Positions 1 through 8,329 of a stretch of 64,000 bases of DNA are shown piece by piece. The stretch comes from Burkholderia sp. USMB20 (GTDB lineage: Bacteria > Pseudomonadota > Gammaproteobacteria > Burkholderiales > Burkholderiaceae): positions 124,001 to 188,000 of the forward strand of contig NZ_JTAN02000003.1 of NCBI RefSeq assembly GCF_000949135.2, written 5' to 3'. Numbering within the stretch: position 1 is the first letter of the stretch; each line of letters starts with the position of its first letter. The notes beneath the pieces were generated by a model. It ran no database searches, had not been told where the DNA came from, and saw nothing but the letters and a program-made list of their open reading frames with translations. The translations under genes were made by a program, and so were the position numbers.

Positions 1-697
1 CTCCGCACCAGTCGGCGGACGAGAAGCCGGCGGCCGCGACACGCGCCTGCAGGTCGGGTTGCGCGATGAAGCGCAGCCGGCTCGTGTTCCTCACCTGCGT
101 ATCGTCGCGATGAAACCGGTAGACCGTGTCGAACGACACGATCGGACCGTCGACCGCGGTCACCGCATGATGGAGTTCGACGCTGCCGAATTCGGGCGAA
201 TCGATGCGGGTGGCCGACGCCGCCGGAGTCCAGCCGAGCCACGGCTCGACACGCGGATTGCGGGTCTCGAACAGGAAGCGCCCGCCGTCGGCCAGCACGC
301 GCCGCGCGCCGCACAGCGTCGCATCGATCTCCGCGTCGGTCAGCAGGCACTGGAACGCGTGCCCGGTCATCACGACGGCATCGAACGGCGCGCCGGGCGG
401 CAGGCTGCCGAGATCGCACGCGAGCCAGCGCACCGCGCCGGCGCCCGGCTGGCGTCGCGCATGGTCGATCATCGCGGGTGCGGGGTCGATCGCGACGACG
501 TCGTGTCCGGCCGCCGCAAGCCGGCGCGCGAACGTGCCGGTGCCGCAGCCGAGATCGAGAATCCGTTGCCGCGCGGTGCCGAGGCGCGATGAGTAGAACG
601 CGAAGTCGCAATCCCCCGCGTTGAACCGGTCGTAGACCGCGACGAGACGCGGATCGGTATAGAGGATTTCGCCGGCAGCCGCCGCGTCGGACGTCAC
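1..697 (-). CDS. SAM-dependent class I methyltransferase (3' end outside window)
   Basis: The reverse strand is open from a GTG at 697 to the window edge, so the C-terminus is missing. Near residue 50 it has the SAM-binding glycine loop DLGCGTGTFA, followed by an acidic residue in AIDPAP and a later CDLGSLPPG stretch. This order is that of class I (Rossmann) methyltransferases of the methyltransf_11/25 type. The substrate cannot be named. Start: GTG-ACG-TCC follows the preceding lysE-type gene's territory closely (stop of that gene at 710), and no ATG gives a longer plausible frame. It runs in the direction away from the LysE gene. Fold confidence is high; function is general only. Confidence 0.8.
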   Translation of the reverse strand, partial: MTSDAAAAGEILYTDPRLVAVYDRFNAGDCDFAFYSSRLGTARQRILDLGCGTGTFARRLAAAGHDVVAIDPAPAMIDHARRQPGAGAVRWLACDLGSLPPGAPFDAVVMTGHAFQCLLTDAEIDATLCGARRVLADGGRFLFETRNPRVEPWLGWTPAASATRIDSPEFGSVELHHAVTAVDGPIVSFDTVYRFHRDDTQVRNTSRLRFIAQPDLQARVAAAGFSSADWCG

Positions 698-709
698 GCG
701 AAACCCGCG

Positions 710-1336
710 TCAGCGCTGCTGCACCGCGACGCGCAGCCCGAGCGCGATGAAGATCGAGCCGATGATTTTTCCCTGCCAGCGCGTGAGCCACGCAAGACGC
801 TTCACTACGCGGCCGAGCGGGCGGATCGAGCATGCGATCAGCGTCGTATAGAGCGAGCTGAGCACGACGAAGATCAGCCCGAGCACCGCGAACTGCACGA
901 ACGTCGAGCCGCGTTCCGGATGCACGAACTGCGGCATGAACGCGAGGAAGAACAGCGCGGTCTTCGGGTTCAGCACTTCGGCGGGAATCGCCTGCAGGTA
1001 CGCCGTCAGCGGCGTGACGGGCGGCACCTTCGGCAGCGACGGATCGGACGGCCCGTCGAGCAGCGCGCGCACGCCGAGGTAGATGAGGTAGGCCGCGCCG
1101 ACCAGCTTCACGACGTTGAACGCGAGCGCCGACGTCATCAGCAGCGCCGACAGCCCGACGGCGGCAAACAGCGTATGCACGAAGTCGCCGCTCGCGACGC
1201 CGAGGCCGGTCAGGATGCCGGTCTTGCGGCCGCCCTGCACGGTGCGGCTCAGCACGAGCAGCACGGCGGGGCCCGGGATCAGGAACAGGCCCAGGACGAC
1301 GGCGGTGAAGGTGGCCAGCGTGGTCAGGTCGAACAT
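710..1336 (-). CDS. LysE/RhtB-family amino acid exporter
   Basis: 208 residues, the usual length for LysE/RhtB exporters. The N-terminus MFDLTTLATFTAVVLGLFLI is a first membrane helix, followed by the family motif PGPAVLLVLSRTVQGGRKTG (GP in helix 1, then a Gly-rich loop). Other hydrophobic segments lie near 38-65, 70-90, 115-135, 148-170 and 185-205, with the usual FLNPK-like element seen here as EVLNPKTALFFLAF. It would export an amino acid or homoserine-lactone-like substrate through the inner membrane; the substrate is not predictable. It is divergent from the AraC gene at 1508, which is a likely regulator. Confidence 0.88.
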   Translation of the reverse strand: MFDLTTLATFTAVVLGLFLIPGPAVLLVLSRTVQGGRKTGILTGLGVASGDFVHTLFAAVGLSALLMTSALAFNVVKLVGAAYLIYLGVRALLDGPSDPSLPKVPPVTPLTAYLQAIPAEVLNPKTALFFLAFMPQFVHPERGSTFVQFAVLGLIFVVLSSLYTTLIACSIRPLGRVVKRLAWLTRWQGKIIGSIFIALGLRVAVQQR

Positions 1337-1507
1337 GGCGGCTCCGGCAAGGTTGGCGAGGCGGCGGGGGATCGACGCATTGTATTCGGATCGGCGCGCG
1401 TCTGCCGACGCCGGCCGGGAACCGCGCGGCCGCGCCGGCGCCTTTCTGGTATAAGCACGAAAGGCCGCGCGGGCACGCCGTCCGGCCGCTTTCGACACCA
1501 TCGCTCC

Positions 1508-2308
1508 ATGCGCGACCTGCCACCCGTTACCGACCCCGCTGCCGACGCCGACGTCTATCACGTGCCGCGCCCGCTCGTCGTGTTCGGCGGCTCGGTCGTC
1601 GAGCCCGAATGGCGGCTCGAACGGCACAGCCATCCGCAGGCGCAACTGCTGTACACGCTGAGCGGCGTCATCTATTGCGAGATCGACGGCGGCGTGTGGA
1701 GCGCGCCGCCGCAATGCACGGTGTGGATTCCGGGCGGTGTCACGCATTCGGCGCGCGGTTCGGCCGGCGCGACGTTCTACGCGGTGCTGGTCGAGCCCGA
1801 TGCGGCGCCCGGCCTGCCGGCGCGCTGCTGCACGCTGGGCATGTCGCCGCTGTTGCGCGAACTGCTGCTGAAGGCCGCGAGCTTCCCGAGCCTGTACGAC
1901 GTCGATGGTCCGCAGGGGCGGCTGATGGCGACGCTGCTCGACGAACTCGTCGCGGCGCCGGTCGAGGACCTGTATCTGCCGATGCCGGCCGACCGCCGGC
2001 TGCGCAGGCTGATCGATCATCTACTCGACGCCCCGGCCGACAAGTCGCCGCTGCCCGAACTCGCGCGCCGCGCCGGCGTCAGCGAGCGCAGCCTCACGCG
2101 GCTCGCCGCGAAGGAACTCGGCATGAGCCTCGGCGACTGGCGCCGGCGGCTGCACGTCGCGCTGTCGCTGCGGATGCTGACGGCGGGCCGCCGCGTGCAC
2201 CAGATCGCGATCGACCTCGGCTACGAGAGCGCGAGCAGCTTCGTGACGATGTTCCGCAAGGCGACCGGCAAGTCGCCGACCCAATACCTGACCGACCGGC
2301 AGCGCTGA
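1508..2308 (+). CDS. AraC-family regulator with N-terminal cupin domain
   Basis: 266 residues. Residues about 25-110 form an AraC_binding cupin (WRLERHSHPQAQLLYTLSG and an IPGGVTHSA element with the spaced histidines typical of the fold). Residues about 165-265 carry two helix-turn-helix motifs (LARRAGVSERSLTRLAAKEL and the conserved IDLGYESASSFVTMFRKATG). The architecture matches the NimR/YpdC-like subgroup, in which such regulators stand divergent to an MFS or LysE-type exporter. Here the LysE gene is divergent with 171 bp between, so local control of export is the simplest reading. The start ATG at 1508 is chosen because upstream in-frame codons would run into the intergenic space. Confidence 0.85.
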   Translation: MRDLPPVTDPAADADVYHVPRPLVVFGGSVVEPEWRLERHSHPQAQLLYTLSGVIYCEIDGGVWSAPPQCTVWIPGGVTHSARGSAGATFYAVLVEPDAAPGLPARCCTLGMSPLLRELLLKAASFPSLYDVDGPQGRLMATLLDELVAAPVEDLYLPMPADRRLRRLIDHLLDAPADKSPLPELARRAGVSERSLTRLAAKELGMSLGDWRRRLHVALSLRMLTAGRRVHQIAIDLGYESASSFVTMFRKATGKSPTQYLTDRQR

Positions 2309-2419
2309 CCGTGCCGTGCTGAGCCGTGCCGTGCCAGGTCGTCACACGCGCGTGCTTGGCCGGATCGAACAAGCGGTTGGCCGGCACGAGAAATGACGGG
2401 ACGGGCGTCGATCTCTAAC

Positions 2420-2436
2420 ATGAGAATCATTCTCAT
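2420..2436. promoter_or_regulatory. Fur box (17-bp perfect palindrome)
   Basis: ATGAGAATCATTCTCAT is a perfect inverted repeat. Its core TGAGAAT-C-ATTCTCA (2421-2435) fits the 7-1-7 ferric-uptake-regulator consensus TGATAAT-N-ATTATCA with one change per half. It lies 13 bases before the start codon of the next gene, so Fur-Fe2+ binding would block initiation. The assignment rests on the motif match; no Fur gene is in the window. Confidence 0.8.
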
Positions 2437-2448
2437 CTGGAGGCCGAC

Positions 2449-2868
2449 ATGCAGATCGTCACGACTGAATTTCCGTTGGTGTGGTTGCGTTACGCGCGTT
2501 CGCCGTCGAGCGATCCCGCGTACCTGCTGGCCGAGCTCGACGCATTGCTCGCGCGCCGCGAACGTTTCGTGTTCCTGACCGACGATGCCCCGTCCGGCAA
2601 CGATCGCGATGCGCAGGATCAGGAGATGCGCAAGCAGCTCGCGAAATGGAGCAAGGCGAATCGCGCGCAATCGCGCGAATGGATTCCCGCGATGATCGCG
2701 GTCGAGCCCGACGCGCAGCGGCGCGCGGCGCTCGATGCGTTCTCGGCCGCGTTCGAGAAGGTCTGGGGTTATCCGTTGAACGCGGCGGCGAATCGTGACG
2801 AGGCGCTCGCGCTGGCACGGCAGCTGCTCGCCGCGCCGGCCCGCGCGGCCGCGGCCACGCGCGACTGA
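2449..2868 (+). CDS. Unknown protein, probably iron-regulated
   Basis: 139 residues, not recognised as a named family. It has no signal peptide or membrane helix. It starts MQIVTTEFPLVWLRY, has an ELDALLARRERFVFLTDDAP segment, then a charged central helix (MRKQLAKWSKANRAQ) and ends in an Ala/Arg-rich tail. The pattern looks like a small soluble alpha/beta protein. The start ATG at 2449 has AGG 5-7 bases upstream. The palindromic Fur box directly before the gene implies expression under iron limitation, so a role in iron or siderophore handling is a fair inference, but nothing in the sequence shows a reaction. It is the only gene in its transcription unit. Confidence 0.7.
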   Translation: MQIVTTEFPLVWLRYARSPSSDPAYLLAELDALLARRERFVFLTDDAPSGNDRDAQDQEMRKQLAKWSKANRAQSREWIPAMIAVEPDAQRRAALDAFSAAFEKVWGYPLNAAANRDEALALARQLLAAPARAAAATRD

Positions 2869-2967
2869 ACCGGTCGCCGCGCCGGCGGCGCGGCTCGCTC
2901 ACTGACAGGCATGCGCCGCGTCGCGTTCGCGCACGATGCGTGATGCCGTATTCCGCGGGAGTTTCCG

Positions 2968-3969
2968 GTGGACAATCCGATTCGCGCGATGCGCATCTTC
3001 ACGCGCATCGTCGAGATGAACAGCTTTACGCGCGCGGCGCACTCGCTCGGCATTTCGCGCGCGACCGCGACGCGCACCGTGCAGGAACTCGAGGCGGCGC
3101 TCGGCATGCCGTTGCTGGTGCGCACGACGCGCGCGCTGCGGGCGACGCCGGAAGGCGACGCGTATTACCGGCGGTGCCAGCGCATCACCGCGGACGTCGA
3201 CGAACTCGAAGCGAGCCTGCGCAACGCGGCGCGGCATCCGAGCGGGCCGCTGCGCGTCGAGTTGCCGGGAGCGGTGGCGGACGCGATCGTGCTGCCGGCG
3301 CTTGGCGCGTTCCATGCGCGCCATCCGGAACTCGTGCTGATGCTGGGCGTGTCCGGACGCGCGGCCGACCTGATCGGCGATGCGGTCGACTGCAGCATCC
3401 GGCTTGGCGCGCTGCCCGATTCGTCGCTGGTTGCGCGCCCGCTCGGCGCACTCGAGCGCGTGACCTGCGCGAGCCCCGCGTATCTCGAGCGCTGCGGCGT
3501 GCCGCGTTCGCTCGATGCGCTTGCCGGGCATCGCGCGGTCAGCGGCGCGTTCGCGTCGGCCCAGCGCACGGCCGAACTCGAATTCGCGATCGATGGCGCG
3601 GTGCGCAAGATCCGGCTCGACGGCATCGTCAGCGTCGACGACGAGCAGGCGTACCTGGCTTGCGGCGTGCATGGCCTCGGGTTGATCCAGCCGCCGCGTG
3701 TCGTCGCGCAGCCGCTGATCGACGCGGGACATTTGCAGGAAGTGCTGCCGCGGTGGCGGCCGGGCGCGGTTTCGGTGTCGGCCGTCTATGCGAAGCGCCG
3801 GCACGTGTCGCCGGGCGTGCGCGCGTTCGTCGACTGGGTCGCGGAGCGTTTCGAGGATGCCGCGCAGGAGAGGGCCGGTGTGAGCGTGCCTGGGGCAGCG
3901 CTGCGGCAGATGGCAGCGACGGCGATCGCCGCGTGCGAGCCCGACGGGAGGCTGGCGGCAGCGGCGTGA
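2968..3969 (+). CDS. LysR-family transcriptional regulator
   Basis: 333 residues beginning at a GTG (VDNPIRAMRIF). The N-terminal winged helix-turn-helix (about residues 1-60, TRAAHSLGISRATATRTVQE) is followed by the periplasmic-binding-like effector domain (about 90-300), e.g. VELPGAVADAI and the GLGLIQPP turn near residue 235. It belongs to the large LysR group (DmlR/PtxR-like) common in Burkholderia. The C-terminus extends about 35 residues past the usual end and is Ala-rich. It converges on hipA, and no obvious divergent target lies upstream, so its target is unknown. Confidence 0.88.
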   Translation: MDNPIRAMRIFTRIVEMNSFTRAAHSLGISRATATRTVQELEAALGMPLLVRTTRALRATPEGDAYYRRCQRITADVDELEASLRNAARHPSGPLRVELPGAVADAIVLPALGAFHARHPELVLMLGVSGRAADLIGDAVDCSIRLGALPDSSLVARPLGALERVTCASPAYLERCGVPRSLDALAGHRAVSGAFASAQRTAELEFAIDGAVRKIRLDGIVSVDDEQAYLACGVHGLGLIQPPRVVAQPLIDAGHLQEVLPRWRPGAVSVSAVYAKRRHVSPGVRAFVDWVAERFEDAAQERAGVSVPGAALRQMAATAIAACEPDGRLAAAA

Positions 3970-3999
3970 CAGCGGGGCGTCGAATGAATGAACGGGGGC

Positions 4000-5271
4000 T
4001 CAGGTGCTTGCGAGGCGAAACGCGTCGGCCATGCGCTCCTGTTCCCGGGCAGAAAGCGCGAGTCGTGTCGCGAGCGTGCGCCATTGGCCGACGACGCCGC
4101 GGAAATCATCGATGATCTCGTCGGCATCCTTCAGGCTCAGCCGGAAGTATTCACATACCTCGCGAGCGAGTTCGAGGTTCAGCGCGTTGTCCGCTTCCGT
4201 GATGTTGAGCTTGAGACCATCGGCTACGGCGACGGGATTCATATCGTAGGCCGCGGAGAGTCGCCAGCCCGCAGCCGGTTCGAGCATGAACCCGTGATTG
4301 CGAAGATGGTCGTCGGTATTCGAGACGAGAAGGTTGAAGACGATCCGGGTCCATAGTTCGCGCAGGTCGGCATTCGGTTGCGCGCCATGTCGCATGAGAA
4401 CCTCCGCCAGTTCCAGGTAGCTGACACCGGTCGATGCGTCGTCGCCGTCGACATGGCCGGTCATCGTCATGGCCGAGGCAAAATGCAGCCGGCGTCCATC
4501 AGCAGTCCGATCAAAGCGTCGCACCAGGAAGCAATGGTAATCGCTGGCGAATTTTCGCGCTTCGGCGTGGGCGACGTTCAGGCCGCAGCCGACCGCCAGT
4601 GCATTGACGACCATTTCCCAGCCGCCTACGTCATAGTCGTCCCGTGCGCTCGGGAACTTGGCGATATACAGGTGCCCGCGGTCGTCGGCCACGCTGGCTT
4701 TCGGTCTGGCGCCACCGAGCGAGCCGCCGGGTGCGATGAGCATCGATAGCCAGTCGCGACCGTCCGGGTCGACATTGTCGACGTCTTCCTCCAGTGCCCG
4801 ACTGGCTTGCTCCAGTTCGCGAATCTCCGCAAACGGCGGCGCGGCGAGATCGATGCGGTCATCGAGAAATTCTCCGGTGTCGTCGAGCTTGTAGCGCAAT
4901 GCGCCGACTCGATAGAGGTCGTGGACGCCGAGCAGGTAGTCCGACTCATGGAGTCGCGTGCCCTTCGGCCGAAGACCTGCGCGAACGTCACGCTCCAGCC
5001 GGCGATCCATCAGCATGCGGCCCCATCGATCGGGGCTCGAATCGGCGAACGCGCCGAACGCGTGCCGCGGCGGCACCGGATATTGCGGTCCTTCGAAGAG
5101 GCCGATCCCGGGGTCGAGTTGCACGCCGGCGAACTCGGGTGCATCCAGCGCAACCGCGTCGTACTGGAATTCGAACCGTTCGCTGGCACGTGTCTGTCGA
5201 CTGTGCAGAAGACCGAGTTTTCGGGGAGCGGGCAGGCCGTCCCAGTCTGCATAGACGGAGATGGTCGTCAT
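4000..5271 (-). CDS. hipA: HipA-family serine/threonine kinase toxin
   Basis: 423 residues. An N-terminal HipA subdomain (about 1-115) is followed by the kinase-like core. The Gly-rich loop [10 protein letters not shown] (182-191) corresponds to the nucleotide-binding/autophosphorylation loop. The catalytic loop [15 protein letters not shown] (317-330) supplies the catalytic Asp, and AYDMNP (341-346) supplies the metal-binding Asp. All key residues are present, so it should be active. HipA of E. coli phosphorylates glutamyl-tRNA synthetase and induces persistence; substrates of other HipA proteins differ. The start overlaps the upstream antitoxin stop by 4 bases (ATGA), so the two are translationally coupled. 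Confidence 0.9.
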   Translation of the reverse strand: MTTISVYADWDGLPAPRKLGLLHSRQTRASERFEFQYDAVALDAPEFAGVQLDPGIGLFEGPQYPVPPRHAFGAFADSSPDRWGRMLMDRRLERDVRAGLRPKGTRLHESDYLLGVHDLYRVGALRYKLDDTGEFLDDRIDLAAPPFAEIRELEQASRALEEDVDNVDPDGRDWLSMLIAPGGSLGGARPKASVADDRGHLYIAKFPSARDDYDVGGWEMVVNALAVGCGLNVAHAEARKFASDYHCFLVRRFDRTADGRRLHFASAMTMTGHVDGDDASTGVSYLELAEVLMRHGAQPNADLRELWTRIVFNLLVSNTDDHLRNHGFMLEPAAGWRLSAAYDMNPVAVADGLKLNITEADNALNLELAREVCEYFRLSLKDADEIIDDFRGVVGQWRTLATRLALSAREQERMADAFRLAST

Positions 5272-5780
5272 TTCCTGGTCGCCCCTCCGTGTCGCTTGCC
5301 CACGGGTTTCAGCAATGCGGTCAGATCCGCGGCGGTCGTGCCGCGATTCTCGTCAGGCACTGCGTGACCGAATGCCGTCGTCGCCGTTCCGTCGGCTTGG
5401 GCGGTGGGGGAAACGCTCGCGCGAGCGCGCTTGCCGGACGTGTGCGGCGCTGCCGCGGCCGGTGTCGAAGCCACTTGCTTCGAGCGCCGCGGCGTGGCGA
5501 GTCGGGCGTCCTGAAGCTGGCGGCCGAGCGGGTCCGCGGCGGCCAGCTTTTCCAGATCACCCTGGAGCCCGAGCGTCTGCATGACGGAAAGATAGGCCCC
5601 CATCGTTACCCCCGAACTGCCCGCCTCGAGTGAGCGAAGCGTCATCGGCGACATGCCCGCGCGTTCCGCGACCTGCTTGGCCGTCAGCTTTCGGCGCAGG
5701 CGCGCCAACTTCAGCCGCTCGCCGAAGTCGACAAGCAGCCGACTGGATGCCGGCAAGAGCGGGGCAGTCTTCTTGGCCAT
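5268..5780 (-). CDS. hipB: HipB-like antitoxin, Xre-family DNA-binding protein
   Basis: 170 residues, first gene of the hipBA operon. An HTH_3 (Xre) domain lies at about residues 20-75 ([20 protein letters not shown], then [18 protein letters not shown]). The Thr/Ala/Arg-rich tail of about 90 residues is longer than in E. coli HipB (88 residues in total) and is of low complexity. The tail may be the part that contacts or shields HipA, but this is not shown. HipB proteins repress their own operon; four operator-like units lie just upstream. ATG at 5780 is the first in-frame start after those units. Confidence 0.85.
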   Translation of the reverse strand: MAKKTAPLLPASSRLLVDFGERLKLARLRRKLTAKQVAERAGMSPMTLRSLEAGSSGVTMGAYLSVMQTLGLQGDLEKLAAADPLGRQLQDARLATPRRSKQVASTPAAAAPHTSGKRARASVSPTAQADGTATTAFGHAVPDENRGTTAADLTALLKPVGKRHGGATRK

Positions 5781-5790
5781 GGTCGGAGCT

Positions 5791-5924
5791 AATATTTCAG
5801 CGCTTTTTGTGGAATAACGCCAAAATAATAGCACTTTGGCTTGAGGCAAGCGGCATCCCGATAGTGTCTCATGGGTCAAAGTGTAAATATTTTGGCGTTT
5901 TTTATGAAAAATAGCCGAAATATT
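5791..5924. promoter_or_regulatory. hipBA operator region: four TATTTYRGCGYTTTTT-like units
   Basis: This AT-rich island upstream of hipB contains four related units. Two read on the plus strand: TATTTCAGCGCTTTTT (5793-5808) and TATTTTGGCGTTTTTT (5888-5903). Two read on the minus strand: TATTTTGGCGTTATT (5813-5827) and TATTTCGGCTATTTTT (5907-5922). They form two convergent pairs about 95 bp apart. Together the arms 5791-5827 and 5888-5924 form one long imperfect inverted repeat. HipB-type antitoxins bind paired inverted operators, so autoregulation is the likely role. This is inferred from the repeat pattern. Confidence 0.65.
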
Positions 5925-6028
5925 GGCATCGTGCCGACCTGCCGGTTCAACGCCGCATGCGGTTTGCGCGGGACGTCCGGTGCCTCCTCGCCCGGCAGCG
6001 TGCGGCAGCGCCTTCCGCCCGCCTCCCG

Positions 6029-6937
6029 TCACCCATCCAGCTCCCCCGCCAGAAAATCCACGAACGCCCGTATCCGCGCGGACATCTGATGCCGCTGCGC
6101 ATACACCGCGTAGATATCCGCGCTCGGCGTTTCGTAGTCGGGCAGCACGACGACGAGGCGCCCGTCGGCCAGATAGTCGCGGATATCCCACTCGGCGCGC
6201 ATCAGGATGCCGTGCCCGTCGAGCGCCCATTTCACCGCGATCTCGCCGTCGTTCGTCGTCAGGTTGCCGTTGATCCGCACGGCTTCCGTGTTGCGCGCCG
6301 CGCCGCGTCCGCTCGCCAGCCGCCAGATCCCGTAGCCTTCGTCGCCTTGCCGGATGCCGATGCAGTTGTGCCGCGTCAGTTCGTGCGGCGTGCCCGGCGT
6401 GCCGTGCCGCGCGAGATACGCGGGCGCCGCGCACAGCAGCCGGCGGTTCGGCGCGAGCCGTCGCGCGACGACACGCGTATCGGGCGGCTCGCCGAAGCGG
6501 ATGCACACGTCGAACGCGTCGTCGGTGAGCGGCGGCGGCATCACCGACAGTTGCAACTGCACCGATACCTCCGGAAAACGCGCGACGAAGCGCGAGATCG
6601 CCGGGCCGACGTGGCTGCGCCCGAAGCCGAGCGTCGCGTTCACGCGCAGCAGCCCCTTCGGCCGCTGCCGCGCGCTGCCGAGCAGTTCGCCCAGTTCGTC
6701 CATCTGATCGAGGATCCGGCGCGCGTAGTCGAGATACACGTCGCCCTCGGGCGTCAGCATCATGCGCCGCGTCGTGCGGTTGACGAGCGTCACGCCCGCG
6801 CGCCGCTCCATCTGCGTGAGCCGCTTGCTGACGGCCGCCGCGGTCAGCCCGAGCTCGCGCGCGGCCGCGCTCAGGCTGCCCGCCGCGGCCAGCGTCGAGA
6901 AGAAGCCGAGATCGGCCGGCTGGACGGTATCCGCCAT
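6029..6937 (-). CDS. dmlR: LysR-family regulator, DmlR-like
   Basis: 302 residues. A winged HTH at about 1-62 ([20 protein letters not shown], then [20 protein letters not shown]) and an effector-binding domain (about 90-295) are both complete. It is divergent from the dehydrogenase gene at 7046 with 108 bp between, the same arrangement as dmlR-dmlA in E. coli, where DmlR activates D-malate dehydrogenase. The intergenic region has a short palindrome ATTCGTGAAT at 6944-6953 that could be part of the LysR site. The function as activator of the neighbour is inferred from synteny; the ligand could be D-malate or tartrate. Confidence 0.78.
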   Translation of the reverse strand: MADTVQPADLGFFSTLAAAGSLSAAARELGLTAAAVSKRLTQMERRAGVTLVNRTTRRMMLTPEGDVYLDYARRILDQMDELGELLGSARQRPKGLLRVNATLGFGRSHVGPAISRFVARFPEVSVQLQLSVMPPPLTDDAFDVCIRFGEPPDTRVVARRLAPNRRLLCAAPAYLARHGTPGTPHELTRHNCIGIRQGDEGYGIWRLASGRGAARNTEAVRINGNLTTNDGEIAVKWALDGHGILMRAEWDIRDYLADGRLVVVLPDYETPSADIYAVYAQRHQMSARIRAFVDFLAGELDG

Positions 6938-7045
6938 GACGTGATTCGTGAATTGAAGTTAAAGATGCATTGAGTATAGCCCCGGTTTCTGCACTTCCGG
7001 TTCGGTAAAGTGCGTTCACGCTCACGATCAATCGAGGATGTCAGC

Positions 7046-8128
7046 ATGAAGACCTACCGTATCGCGACCATTCCCGGCGACGGCATCGGCAAGGAAGTGG
7101 TGCCGGCGGCCAAGCAGGTGCTGGAAGCGCTGGCCCGCGGCAGCGACCGCTTTGCGTTCGAGTTCGAGGATTTCGACTGGGGCGCCGATTACTACCGCCT
7201 GCACGGCGCGATGATGCCGGCCGACGGTCTCGACGCGCTGCGCGGCAAGGACGCGATCCTGTTCGGCTCGGCGGGCGACCCCGACGTGCCCGACCACGTG
7301 ACGCTGTGGGGCCTGCGCCTGAAGATCTGCCAGGGCTTCGACCAGTACGCGAACGTGCGGCCGACGCGCATCCTGCCCGGCATCGACGCGCCGCTGAAGC
7401 GCTGCGGGCCGGCCGACCTGAACTGGGTGATCGTGCGCGAGAACTCGGAGGGCGAATACGCGGGTGTCGGCGGCCGCGTGCACCAGGGGCATCCGATCGA
7501 GGCGGCGACCGACGTGTCGATCCTCACGCGTGCCGGCGTCGAACGCATCATGCGCTTCGCATTCCGGCTCGCGCAGTCGCGTCCGCGCAAGCTGCTGACC
7601 GTCATCACGAAGAGCAACGCGCAGCGTCATGCGATGGTGATGTGGGACGAGATCGCGAAGCAGGTCGCGCAGGAATTCCCCGACGTCACGTGGGACAAGG
7701 AACTCGTCGACGCCGCGACCGCGCGCATGGTGAACCGCCCGGCGTCGCTCGACACGATCGTCGCGACCAACCTGCACGCGGACATCCTCAGCGATCTCGC
7801 GGCCGCGCTCGCGGGCAGCCTCGGCATCGCGCCGACCGGCAACATCGATCCCGAGCGCCGCTATCCGTCGATGTTCGAGCCGATCCACGGCTCCGCGTTC
7901 GACATCATGGGCCGGGGCCTCGCGAATCCGGTCGGCACGTTCTGGTCGGTCGTGATGCTGCTCGAGCATCTCGGCGAGACGGCAGCGGCCGCGCGCGTGA
8001 TGCAGGCGATCGAGGCCGTGACGGCCGATCCGTCGCTGCATACGCGCGACCTCGGCGGCAGCGCGACGACCGCGCAGGTGACGGCCGCCGTCTGCGAGCG
8101 CGTCGCACACGCGGCGGCCGCCGCCTGA
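7046..8128 (+). CDS. dmlA: D-malate / tartrate dehydrogenase (decarboxylating)
   Basis: 360 residues of the isopropylmalate/isocitrate dehydrogenase superfamily. It starts with IATIPGDGIGKEV (metal/substrate N-lobe motif), has the substrate loop RENSEGEYAGVGGR (about 131-144), and the NAD-binding end NLHADILSDLAAALAGSLG, GNI, FEPIHGSAFDIMGRGLANP. The SEGEYAG loop in place of an aliphatic-specific loop is typical of tartrate dehydrogenase/D-malate dehydrogenase (TtuC/DmlA). The product of D-malate would be pyruvate and CO2 with NADH. It stands next to a DmlR-type regulator and an MFS carrier of the tartrate-transporter type. ttuC is an equally valid name. Confidence 0.88.
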   Translation: MKTYRIATIPGDGIGKEVVPAAKQVLEALARGSDRFAFEFEDFDWGADYYRLHGAMMPADGLDALRGKDAILFGSAGDPDVPDHVTLWGLRLKICQGFDQYANVRPTRILPGIDAPLKRCGPADLNWVIVRENSEGEYAGVGGRVHQGHPIEAATDVSILTRAGVERIMRFAFRLAQSRPRKLLTVITKSNAQRHAMVMWDEIAKQVAQEFPDVTWDKELVDAATARMVNRPASLDTIVATNLHADILSDLAAALAGSLGIAPTGNIDPERRYPSMFEPIHGSAFDIMGRGLANPVGTFWSVVMLLEHLGETAAAARVMQAIEAVTADPSLHTRDLGGSATTAQVTAAVCERVAHAAAAA

Positions 8129-8329
8129 CAGTAACGAGAACGGCGACGAGAACGGCGACGGCCGCAAGCGCAGCCGGTCGCCTTCCATTCGCCGCCCCCC
8201 GGATTTTTTGCCCGCGACTCGCGCATTCGACGCGAGCCGGGTGCCGGCGCGCACGCTTCGTCGTAATGCCGGCGGTACCCACCGAGCCCGCGCGGACAGC
8301 GCGCGGCTCGACCTCGAAGGAGGAGACAC

